A stretch of 64,000 nt of DNA from Chitinophagaceae bacterium (GTDB taxonomy: Bacteria > Bacteroidota > Bacteroidia > Chitinophagales > Chitinophagaceae). A model generated the notes under the pieces. It made no database searches. It was not told the origin of the DNA and worked only from the letters and a program-made list of their open reading frames with translations. The DNA lies in the NCBI GenBank assembly GCA_016702745.1, contig JADJDJ010000001.1, positions 620,001 through 684,000 of the forward strand, in the 5' to 3' direction. Made by a program: the position numbers and the translations under genes. Below are positions 55,974-63,784 of the stretch, piece after piece (positions within the stretch are counted from its first letter, which is position 1; each line of letters starts with the position of its first letter).

Positions 55974-56321
55974 TTATTTAACGATCTCAATAATAGGGGA
56001 TTCTATAAATTTATATGGCCCTTGTCGACCTTGCGGTATTGGCATACCTGGTTTCCTTTCTAGTGATGAATAAATAACGCTTACATATCCGGTAATTCTG
56101 ATTTTTTTCCCATCCAAACGCTTCGCCCTGTCGTAGTCAATATTTACTACATACCCTTTTAAAACTGCAGCATCGTCTTTGTCAAGTGTGCTGAGATGGA
56201 ATCTGACAGTAAATTTGACCAATTTTAAGGAGTCAGGATTTGATATATCCTTAGTGTCAATATTCTGTGTTAATCCAGAAATATTTATTACAAGACTTAT
56301 GCACAATATAAATAATCTCAA
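55974..56321 (-). CDS. Small exported protein, start uncertain
   Basis: About 115 residues. Hydrophobic signal LFILCISLVINISGLTQ follows a possible TTG start at 56321; no ATG is available before the core, and the frame is open through it. The mature domain (FTVRFHLSTLDKDDAAVLKG, GKKIRITGYVSVIYSSLERK) is a likely OB-like or beta-sandwich fold. Confidence 0.5.
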   Translation of the reverse strand: MRLFILCISLVINISGLTQNIDTKDISNPDSLKLVKFTVRFHLSTLDKDDAAVLKGYVVNIDYDRAKRLDGKKIRITGYVSVIYSSLERKPGMPIPQGRQGPYKFIESPIIEIVK

Positions 56322-56358
56322 AATGCCGGGTAATTTTTTGCGACTTAAAATGGCACAC

Positions 56359-56550
56359 AACGAGCGGGGCTTGGCGCTGTGGCGGTATTCTGTGTTCTGT
56401 CAGCCTGGAGCTACCACCCCCGATCAAGTATAAGGTTACAAATTTATAGTTTGTTCATTAGAATTACGGATGGCCAGTGACTGAAGCTCAGTAACGAACG
56501 GGACGATCAGTGTATGTTCGGAAAGCCGCCATTGCGCCAAACCCGATGTT
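56359..56550 (-). repeat. attC-like repeat, type B, 192 bp
   Basis: Variant AATTTATAGTTTG and CTCAGTAACGAACGG. Right core GTTAGCTGCAGATTT pairs with AAATTGCAGCTAAC at 57117-57130. Confidence 0.95.
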
Positions 56551-56561
56551 AGCTGCAGATT

Positions 56562-57113
56562 TTATTGCTCTATCGTTGTAGTGTCTACAATAGAGTTGTC
56601 AAAACGCCAGTACCTGCTGGAATATTGTAGTCCAAATAATCGATATCCTTTGCTAGTTTGTAGAAATGAAAACTCAATTCCGTTGACTAATGAGCCTGTG
56701 GTATCTTGAACAACTAATACTGTTTCACAATTGCAAGCTTTTGAGTATTGCCGCTTGATAGCATCTGCAACTGGTGGCGAAGGATGACATCCAATTGAGC
56801 TATATACAGCCTTGTTTGTGTCGAGAATTCCAGCAAATTTAGAGGTTGAATAACCGGTATAATATCTGTTCATAAATTCCTTAGATGATGTTATTTCCCC
56901 CCAAAGCCAAATGGAATCCAAGGCTATACTTTTAATCGAGGTTGTGTCTAGGGAATTATATTTTGAAGAAAATTCTATCCAAAAATTGATGAATGCCCTT
57001 GTCTCTGGAGTCTCAATAATGGTCATTTCAACAATCCTTGTTTTCTCGGGTTTATTTGAGCAAGTGGTAGAGAATAAGGCGAATATGACAATTATTGAAG
57101 AAAGGAGTCTCAT
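56562..57113 (-). CDS. Putative lipoprotein of unknown function
   Basis: 183 residues with lipoprotein signal SIIVIFALFSTTC. Contains CHPSPPVADAIKRQYSKACNC and a beta-rich C-terminus (LQYSSRYWRFDNSIVDTTTI). ATG lies 14 bp from the core. No family recognised. Confidence 0.6.
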   Translation of the reverse strand: MRLLSSIIVIFALFSTTCSNKPEKTRIVEMTIIETPETRAFINFWIEFSSKYNSLDTTSIKSIALDSIWLWGEITSSKEFMNRYYTGYSTSKFAGILDTNKAVYSSIGCHPSPPVADAIKRQYSKACNCETVLVVQDTTGSLVNGIEFSFLQTSKGYRLFGLQYSSRYWRFDNSIVDTTTIEQ

Positions 57114-57127
57114 TTTAAATTGCAGCT

Positions 57128-57315
57128 AACGAGCAGGGCTTGGCGAAGTGGCGGTATTAGCAATCCGTCTGCCCGGCGCCTTGGCTCCTAAGTGTGTTTA
57201 ACGCTGAATTTGCGAATATTTCTGTTTGGTAATGTGGTCGCTCCTGGCTGAAGCTGATCAGGGATTTACAGATCAGGATATGTTCGGAAGCCGCCATTTC
57301 GCCAAACCCAATGTT
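57128..57315 (-). repeat. attC-like repeat, type A, 188 bp, identical to 35781
   Basis: Every variant base of the 35781 copy is repeated here, whereas the repeats on the other side of the two gene copies differ. Right core GTTGCCTGTAGTGTT pairs with AACATTACAGGCAAC at 57811-57825. Confidence 0.96.
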
Positions 57316-57333
57316 GCCTGTAGTGTTATTCTG

Positions 57334-57779
57334 TCAACCAAAGAATTTCTTTATTCTTGTCAATAGTCGATTTTCAGATATATTAGCTTTCTTATCTAGG
57401 TTATGCCATTCGTGAATGCAGCCACCTTTGCAAAACACCTCTCGTCGTCTTGTGTCTGCATACTTAAAAAGTGTCAACAAAGTTATAAATGTTTTCTCAA
57501 GTTCATTGTCTGGCAGGTCACAGGCAGTCATTGCAGCTGCTTTATAAGGATGAGTCCTGAATAAAACTATAGGTGTCATAGTAGGTTTAAGAGGTACCTT
57601 TCCTAAACTCTCTTCAATCAATTTTTGGTCAGGATGTGATTGCTCTAAATAGATTCGAAGCCATGCAAGAATACTTCTGTGTTCCTTCGGATCGCTTTTT
57701 TGAACCACTGCAAACCATCGTCAAGAGTTAATTTTTCCTGAGCAACTTTATTTATAATTATTTCTCTTTCTGATAACAT
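57334..57779 (-). pseudogene. DUF5958-like protein, copy 2, frameshifted
   Basis: Same sequence as 35987-36433 except that the run TTTTTTT at the position of WFKKSD (near 57703) has one T fewer, so the N-terminal 40 residues are out of frame. With the missing base restored it is intact. Either a sequencing error or a young mutation. Confidence 0.8.
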
Positions 57780-57822
57780 TGAGTGCCAAACTTGAATATG
57801 GTGTCGATAAAACATTACAGGC

Positions 57823-58014
57823 AACGAGCGGGGCTTGGCGCTGTGGCGGTATTCTGTGTTCCGTCAGCCTGGTGCTGCCAACCCCGATCAAGTATAAGGT
57901 TACAAATTTATTGTTTGTTCATTAGAAATCCGGATGGCCTGTAGCTGAAGCTGATAAGCGAACGGGACGATCAGTATATGTTCGGAAAGCCGCCATTGCG
58001 CCAAACCCGATGTT
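57823..58014 (-). repeat. attC-like repeat, type B, 192 bp
   Basis: Variant GTGCTGCCAACCCC and GATAAGCGAACGG. Right core GTTGTGCGTTCGC pairs with GACGCACAAC at 58570-58579. Confidence 0.95.
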
Positions 58015-58029
58015 GTGCGTTCGCTTTGA

Positions 58030-58535
58030 TCAGATGCTGGCTGGTGTCTGATTAAAGCTAATTCCATTTCTTTGTTCAAGTGTCAGAGTTTGTCCATCAG
58101 TATAGATTGGTTTTTGTCTTACAATTTGGTCAAATCCTGACGATTTTAGTTTTATATGCCCTTCTTGCAAATCAATATTCCACTCGTATATCCAATTGTT
58201 TTTTTCTTGCTCAACTTTCTCAGCTAAAGTGAGGTCGGCTATTTCAAACATATTGGTTGTGCCGCCTCTGCTATCAACATTTATTGTCAAATCAAAAGTG
58301 TCTTTAAATATTAGAGTACAAGGTGAGACCCAAAAAGAGAATGGTTGTCCTGGTTTAGTTGGATTAACCCATTTGAAAATGTAGTCAATATCAAACACCA
58401 AGTTTGTGGTTCCTTTTTCGTCAAAAGGTAAAAGGTCAAACCATAAATGCTACAGTCGTGCCAACCCATTAGCTCATAATCGTCCTGTGTCCAAATAAAT
58501 TTGTCAAGATTGAATATTTCTTGGTCTTGTGGCAA
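58030..58535 (-). CDS. Hypothetical protein, copy 1, frameshifted
   Basis: 168 residues after correction: MPQDQEIFNLDKFIWTQDDY, MGWHDCSIYGLTF, TNLVFDIDYIFKWVNPTKPG, GGTTNMFEIADLTLAEKVEQ. One A is missing near 58428, which shifts the frame after LTF. Copy 2 at 60970-61476 is correct at that point but has another shift, so both shifts are likely artefacts or independent mutations. No family recognised. Confidence 0.7.
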
Positions 58536-58576
58536 ATGATTTTAAGTTTTTTAGGTCGTCGATTTAAGTGACGCAC

Positions 58577-58764
58577 AACGTCCACGGCTTGCTGCTGTGC
58601 TGGAATTCATTGATTGTCCAGCCCGGAACAAAAGCCGATTTAAAAAACTGAAGTTGAAGTTATGAACTAAAGTTGAAAATTGAACGTCGAGCCCGGACTG
58701 AAGATGATAGAGATTTGCAGCCGATTGTTACTACGTCAGCCAGCATAGCAGCAAACCGAATGTT
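58577..58764 (-). repeat. attC-like repeat, type F, 188 bp
   Basis: AACGTCCACGGCTTGC to GCAAACCGAATGTT; partner of the repeat at 49121. Right core GTTGGGCGAAGC pairs with TTTCGCCCAAC at 59443-59453. Confidence 0.92.
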
Positions 58765-58776
58765 GGGCGAAGCTTT

Positions 58777-59418
58777 TTAGTCATAGAATTCGTACTTGAA
58801 AAATTCCGGAACATAACCACGAATACTCTTTAAAAGTCCATTTGAATAATAGCCGTAAGTGAGTTTATATCTTGATGTCTTATTAGTCATAAATACTGAG
58901 TTAATGTCCGAAGTTATAAGTTGTCCTTTTAAGTTATAAGTATTTTGATTGTCTCTGTGTCTTCAAATCTTTGCATGTCAGAATAGTCCGAGTATTGATA
59001 TTTTAATGTGTCACCTTGGTAGACGCTAACTTTAGTTTTGAGTTTTGCTTCATAATAATAGCCATAAAATTTATTTACATAAAAACCTTTCTCATATTCT
59101 TTAGTCTTGCAATAAAGTATCATCGTATCATTTCGTCGAGTTGTTGTTGTGCGAAAAGGATTAGAGTAATAGTTGGTTTCGCTGACTGGTGTCTCAAAAT
59201 GAGCTTCGTAATATTTTACATTGGTCAAAACACCATTTGTGTCGTAATAATAATAGCGGTTATTAACACGGTACGATTTGTCATAGTAAACGACAGAATC
59301 TATAAATTTTTTTTACTTTTCTGTTTTGGTAAATGCTGTCTGGCTGACTTCTATTATCTATTTGTCCAAAAGTCTGAGAGAAAAAGAATAATGATATAAG
59401 TGTCAGAATTTGTTTCAT
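58777..59418 (-). CDS. Exported YD/MORN-like repeat protein, two frameshifts
   Basis: About 213 residues after correction. Signal peptide LTLISLFFFSQTFGQ. Short repeats with tyrosine pairs (YYYYDTNGVLTNVKYYEAHF, NLKGQLITSDINSVF, YGYYSNGLLKSIRGYVPEFF). The shifts are in an A7 run near 59307 and near 58945. Similar in style to the protein at 37474. Confidence 0.65.
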
Positions 59419-59450
59419 TACGGAGAAGGATGTAGTTTAAAGTTTCGCCC

Positions 59451-59642
59451 AACGAGCAGGGCTTGGCGCTGTGGCGGTATTCTGTGTTCCGTCAGCCTGG
59501 TGCTACCACCCCCGATCATGTATAAGGTTACAAATTTATGGTTTGTTCATTAGAAATCCGGATGGCCTGTAACTGAAGCTGATTAGCGAACGGGACGATC
59601 AGTATATGTTCGGAAAGCCGCCATTGCGCCAAACCCGATGTT
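59451..59642 (-). repeat. attC-like repeat, type B, 192 bp
   Basis: Variant GATCATGTATAAGG and AATTTATGGTTTG. Right core GTTGTAGGCAGTA pairs with TATTGCCTACAAC at 60121-60133. Confidence 0.95.
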
Positions 59643-59652
59643 GTAGGCAGTA

Positions 59653-60078
59653 TTAGGCTTGTCCTCTTAATATTTCAAGTCGATTACTCGGAGCATTAGG
59701 AGAAAGAAAGTTTGGAATGGTTTGGCATTTCTTTTTCGGACGGCTTAAGAATTCGACAGGCCACTCAGTCAATCTTTGGGCCTTTACATGAATATATTTA
59801 CCAGGTTCTGGTTCGTCAATATACTCTTCTTGTAGTATTAGTGCTACGGGCAATTCTGTTCCTAGGTTGCCTTCAGAGAATTGAAGTGCTTCCTCGTATG
59901 TTTTGAAGAAATAATAGTAGTCGTCACCATTTTCAATATCGGGAGCTCCATTTTCTGGATGACACCAAACTCGATATTCTAAAACTTCATCCCACACATA
60001 TCCTCCGCCAGATTTGACTAATGCAGGATATTCGCCAATTAAGCTACAATCTTTTACTTTTGGATATTTTGAAATCAT
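59653..60078 (-). CDS. Hypothetical protein
   Basis: 141 residues, acidic in the middle (ENGDDYYYFFKTYEEALQFS), with conserved-looking aromatic blocks (GGGYVWDEVLEYRVWCHPEN, KYIHVKAQRLTEWPVEFLSR). No signal peptide. I do not recognise the family with confidence. Confidence 0.6.
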   Translation of the reverse strand: MISKYPKVKDCSLIGEYPALVKSGGGYVWDEVLEYRVWCHPENGAPDIENGDDYYYFFKTYEEALQFSEGNLGTELPVALILQEEYIDEPEPGKYIHVKAQRLTEWPVEFLSRPKKKCQTIPNFLSPNAPSNRLEILRGQA

Positions 60079-60130
60079 ATACAGAGTCTCTACGCTTCTC
60101 AGGCTTAAGACCGTTCTGTTTATTGCCTAC

Positions 60131-60322
60131 AACGAGCGGGGCTTGGCGCTGTGGCGGTATTCTGTGATCCGTCAGGCCGGTGCTACCACCCCCGATCAAG
60201 TATAAGGTTACAAATTTAGCGGTTGTTCATTAGAAATCCGGATGGCCTGTAGCTGAAGCTGATTAGCGAACGGGACGATCAGAATATGTTCGGAAAGCCG
60301 CCATTGCGCCAAACCCAATGTT
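60131..60322 (-). repeat. attC-like repeat, type B, 192 bp
   Basis: Variant GTCAGGCCGGTGC and TTAGCGGTTGTTC. Right core GTTAGCTGCCGTT pairs with ATGGCAGCTAAC at 60755-60766. Confidence 0.95.
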
Positions 60323-60737
60323 AGCTGCCGTTGTTTGTGCTTTGCGTAGCTGTCATTTGTTCGACGACTACAATTCGAGGCTGTTTTAAAAGGTAAATAT
60401 TAAAACCTGCGATAAACCCAAGGAGCGAAAAAAATGCGAATAGAGGAATGTGCATCATTAGTGCATGAATTAGCAAAAAGGCTATACCCATTGTAAAGGA
60501 TAAAACCAAAGAGCCCAATATCCTGTTAACCCTTTTCAAAATGAAACTATTAATAATTCCTAGGACTATTGTGGTTCCAAAGAAAATTCCATTTAGTATC
60601 ATATAAAAACTAAATATAGAGTTCGACAAAGTGTCAGTTGAGTTCTCTGGGGTATTAATGTAAATAATTCCGCCAAGAACTCCGCATAGCACTTCAAGAG
60701 AGATAAAGACCAGTGCTATTTTTTTGGATGTCTGCAA
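60321..60737 (-). CDS. Small integral membrane protein
   Basis: 138 residues with four hydrophobic helices (VFISLEVLCGVLGGIIYI, MILNGIFFGTTIVLGIINSF, LVLSFTMGIAFLLIHALMM, FFSLLGFIAGFNIYLL) and a polar C-terminus. The frame ends at the TAA of the core (60321-60323). No family recognised. Confidence 0.6.
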   Translation of the reverse strand: MQTSKKIALVFISLEVLCGVLGGIIYINTPENSTDTLSNSIFSFYMILNGIFFGTTIVLGIINSFILKRVNRILGSLVLSFTMGIAFLLIHALMMHIPLFAFFSLLGFIAGFNIYLLKQPRIVVVEQMTATQSTNNGS

Positions 60738-60763
60738 ATTGTAAGTGTCTGTTTATGGCAGCT

Positions 60764-60954
60764 AACGAGCGGGGCTTGGCGCTGTGGCGGTATTCTGTGT
60801 TCCGTCAGCCTGGAGCTGCTGCCCCCGATCAAGTATAAGGTTACAAATTTAGCTGTTGTTCATAAGAAATCGAATGGCCTGTAACTGAAGCTGATTAGCG
60901 AACGGGACGATCAGTATATGTTCGGAAAGCCGCCATTGCGCCAAACCCGATGTT
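60764..60954 (-). repeat. attC-like repeat, type B, 191 bp
   Basis: Variant GAGCTGCTGCCCCC, TTAGCTGTTGTTC, AAATCGAATGG. Its unit copy of 58030 has edges GTTGTGCGTTCGC and GACGCACAAC (61511-61520). The body differs from the repeat at 57823 at several places although the gene is nearly identical. Confidence 0.95.
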
Positions 60955-60969
60955 GTGCGTTCGCTTTGA

Positions 60970-61476
60970 TCAGATGCTGGCTGGTGTCTGATTAAAGCTA
61001 ATTCCATTTCTTTGTTCAAGTGTCAGAGTTTGTCCATCAGTATAGATTGGTTTTTGTCTTACAATTTGGTCAAATCCTGACGATTTTAGTTTTATATGCC
61101 CTTCTTGCAAATCAATATTCCACTCGTATATCCAATTGTTTTTTCTTGCTCAACTTTCTCAACTAAAGTGAGGTCGGCTATTTCAAACATATTGGTTTGT
61201 GCCGCCTCTGCTATCAACATTTATTGTCAAATCAAAAGTGTCTTTAAATATTAGAGTACAAGGTGAGACCCAAAAAGAGAATGGTTGTCCTGGTTTAGTT
61301 GGATTAACCCATTTGAAAATGTAGTCAATATCAAACACCAAGTTTGTGGTTCCTTTTTCGTCAAAAGGTAAAAAGGTCAAACCATAAATGCTACAGTCGT
61401 GCCAACCCATTAGCTCATAATCGTCCTGTGTCCAAATAAATTTGTCAAGATTGAATATTTCTTGGTCTTGTGGCAA
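60970..61476 (-). CDS. Hypothetical protein, copy 2, frameshifted
   Basis: Nearly identical to 58030-58535. The N-terminal 95 residues are in frame (LPFDEKGTTNLVFDIDYIF is intact here), but an extra T near 61195 changes the frame at GGTN, and another base is missing near 61141. The corrected protein is the same as copy 1. Confidence 0.7.
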
Positions 61477-61517
61477 ATGATTTTAAGTTTTTTAGGTCGT
61501 CGATTTAAGTGACGCAC

Positions 61518-61705
61518 AACGAGCAGGGCTTGGCGAAGTGGCGGTAATAGCATTCCGTCTGCCCGGCGCCTTAGCTCCTGAGTGTGTTTAACTCTGAATT
61601 TACGAATTTTTCTGTTTGGTAACGTGGTCGCTCCTGTCTGAAGCTGATCAGGGAACTACAGATCAGGATATATTCGGAAGCCGCCATTTTGCCAAACCCA
61701 ATGTT
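61518..61705 (-). repeat. attC-like repeat, type A, 188 bp
   Basis: Variant GCCTTAGCTCCTGAG, AACTCTGAATT, TCCTGTCTGAAG. Right core GTTAGGCGTATTG pairs with CATTACGCCTAAC at 62219-62231. Confidence 0.95.
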
Positions 61706-62201
61706 AGGCGTATTGCGGTGATTTGGAAGATTTGCCAATTCTTGGATTATTATAGAAGAATTTAATTCCAAATATGAAGAAAATGCCAAAACCAATTAGA
61801 ATGGTTCCGTTTAGTAAATGGAATTTCCAACCATTAAAGAAACTGCCGGGGAAAAGAAAAACTTCTTTGGCTACAGCCCAACCTGTCAGATCCAGTTTCA
61901 TCAAAACGAAAAAGACTATAAAGGCTATTAAGGTGTTAATCCAGGAGCCTTTGAATTTTTTTGAAACGATAAATGAAATTACTAAAGCTATTAAGTATCC
62001 AATAACGAAAGCAATAGCCATGGATACTACTATTTTACTAAGACTTTGAGCGCTTTTGATCTGGATTTTGTCATTTGAAAGCCTAACTATCTCTGCAACT
62101 TCTACATTCTGAAGGTAAGAAAGTACCATAAAACCGTAGCTGAAGAACCAGAGTCCTAGAAAATGAAATAAAATGTGTTTCCAGTTAAAGCGGAAATTCA
62201 T
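61704..62201 (-). CDS. Integral membrane protein
   Basis: 165 residues with four hydrophobic helices (LFHFLGLWFFSYGFMVLSYL, VVSMAIAFVIGYLIALVISF, LIAFIVFFVLM, LIGFGIFFIFGIKFF). The organisation resembles small DUF1761-like proteins, but I am not sure. The stop is TAA of the core (61704-61706). Confidence 0.6.
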   Translation of the reverse strand: MNFRFNWKHILFHFLGLWFFSYGFMVLSYLQNVEVAEIVRLSNDKIQIKSAQSLSKIVVSMAIAFVIGYLIALVISFIVSKKFKGSWINTLIAFIVFFVLMKLDLTGWAVAKEVFLFPGSFFNGWKFHLLNGTILIGFGIFFIFGIKFFYNNPRIGKSSKSPQYA

Positions 62202-62228
62202 ATGTGAAAGTATGCTAGCATTACGCCT

Positions 62229-62415
62229 AACGAGCAGGGCTTGGCGAAGTGGCGGTTTAGCATTCCGTCTGCCCGGCGCCTTGGCTCCTGAGTTTGTTTG
62301 ACGCTGAATTTACGAGTTTTTCTGTTTGGCAACGTGGTCGCTCCTGGCTGAAGCTGATCAGGGAACTGTTGATCAGGAAATATTCGGAAGCCGCCATTTT
62401 GCCAAACCCAATGTT
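62229..62415 (-). repeat. attC-like repeat, type A, 187 bp
   Basis: Variant CGGTTTAGC, GAGTTTGTTTGACGC, GGCAACGTGG, GGGAACTGTTGATC. Right core GTTAGCTGCATT pairs with ATTGCAGCTAAC at 62982-62993. Confidence 0.95.
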
Positions 62416-62452
62416 AGCTGCATTTCTTGATAATTTATTTTGTGGCTCCTTA

Positions 62453-62971
62453 CTATTTAATTCTATATGAAATCCAATTCTTACTTTCTTCTTTTTCTAC
62501 GAGATCGTCTTTGAATTTGCTAAATGTATAAATCCATTCGGCAAGGTCATCATGAAGGTCTTGTGTGTCGGAAGAGATCTTTATTACCGTGGTCTCTGCG
62601 GATTTCGGCTTTAAAGACAAAGTGAGTTCTCCAAAATCAAATTGATCAATATTTGTCAACATGCTAAATATGATTCCGGTTGCTGTTGAGTTCACTAACT
62701 TAATTATTAATTCCTGTGTCCGCTTGTCAAGTTTAGTGAAAGTGTCCCTAAATGATTTATCGTTGCGACTGAATTCATTGTCTCGCAAAAGGGATTCCTT
62801 TGGTTCCTTATTCTCAACAAAGTCTTTTGCTGTGTCCAGCCAATAATCGAGTTTATGAACAATTGAATATCCTAACAATGCTCTGGCTAGTTTAAGTTTC
62901 TCTTTCTCAGTGTCAGGAATTTCTATGTCACCAGAATCGGGCTTTAAATATTTTTTGATGATGTCTTGCAT
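62453..62971 (-). CDS. Hypothetical protein
   Basis: 172 residues, cytoplasmic and charged, mostly helical (TEKEKLKLARALLGYSIVHK, FTKLDKRTQELIIKLVNSTA). ATG 19 bp from the core. No family recognised. Confidence 0.6.
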   Translation of the reverse strand: MQDIIKKYLKPDSGDIEIPDTEKEKLKLARALLGYSIVHKLDYWLDTAKDFVENKEPKESLLRDNEFSRNDKSFRDTFTKLDKRTQELIIKLVNSTATGIIFSMLTNIDQFDFGELTLSLKPKSAETTVIKISSDTQDLHDDLAEWIYTFSKFKDDLVEKEESKNWISYRIK

Positions 62972-62990
62972 GGTGAATGGGATTGCAGCT

Positions 62991-63182
62991 AACGAGCGGG
63001 GCTTGGCGCTGTGGCGGTATTCTGTGATCCGTCTGCCTGGTGCTGCCGCTCCCGATAAAGTATAATGTTACAAATTTAGCGGTTGTTCAATAGAAATAAG
63101 TATGGCATGTAACTGAAGCTGATTAGCGAACGGGACGATCAGTATATGTTCGGAAAGCCGCCATTGCGCCAAACCCGATGTT
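62991..63182 (-). repeat. attC-like repeat, type B, 192 bp
   Basis: Distinctive variant (CCGTCTGCCTGGTGCTGCCG, GATAAAGTATAATG, GAAATAAGTATGGCATG). Identical to the repeat at 63593. Right core GTTAGGTGCCGTT pairs with AATGGCACCTAAC at 63583-63595. Confidence 0.96.
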
Positions 63183-63570
63183 AGGTGCCGTTTGATGTCT
63201 CTTTAATAACTAATCGATATTTAAGTTTGTTCCATTGTGTACTGAGTCCCTGTAAGAAAATTAAACTTCCGTATTCGTTCATATTATTGTCTCTCCCGGA
63301 TATTTGTATCCAATTTTCATAAAACTTGTCAAATTGGTCGCTGTCTAATTCGGGTAATTTGTAAGCTGTCAAGTCCCAATATTTAGGAAACTGTAAGTTG
63401 GATGTCTGAGCCAGTTATTTCTGGTAGTCCCATAAGAGTGAAGAGTGAATTGAGTTCATTCTCATCCTGTAGCCAAACCGTTTGAAAGTCTTGAAAGTTG
63501 TCGACAAAACTCTCCACTGTGTTTAAGGAATTTAGAGGAAATAGTTACTAGCGACAAAGTTGAAAAACAT
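63181..63570 (-). CDS. Small hypothetical protein, two frameshifts
   Basis: About 127 residues after correction. Start MFFNFVASNYF at 63570, then NTVESFVDNFQDFQTVWLQD, and after a second shift FPKYWDLTAYKLPELDSDQF to KLKYRLVIKETSNGT. The stop is the TAA of the core. No family recognised. This whole unit is repeated immediately to the right. Confidence 0.6.
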
Positions 63571-63592
63571 GGATGGATTATTAATGGCACCT

Positions 63593-63784
63593 AACGAGCG
63601 GGGCTTGGCGCTGTGGCGGTATTCTGTGATCCGTCTGCCTGGTGCTGCCGCTCCCGATAAAGTATAATGTTACAAATTTAGCGGTTGTTCAATAGAAATA
63701 AGTATGGCATGTAACTGAAGCTGATTAGCGAACGGGACGATCAGTATATGTTCGGAAAGCCGCCATTGCGCCAAACCCGATGTT
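63593..63784 (-). repeat. attC-like repeat, type B, 192 bp, tandem copy
   Basis: Second copy of the 62991 repeat, starting exactly 602 bp later and with no difference that I can see. The join lies at the AAC core. Confidence 0.96.

Noticed and set aside
35451..63595. Each gene as a MITE- or transposon-like element with terminal inverted repeats
   Set aside because: The inverted edges look like TIRs, but there are no target duplications, the edges differ from unit to unit, and the repeats between units are shared and foldable. Cassettes explain the data better.
27160..63784. tRNA or group II intron associated with the repeats
   Set aside because: No cloverleaf-like arrangement and no reverse transcriptase or domain V-like hairpin was seen in any unit.
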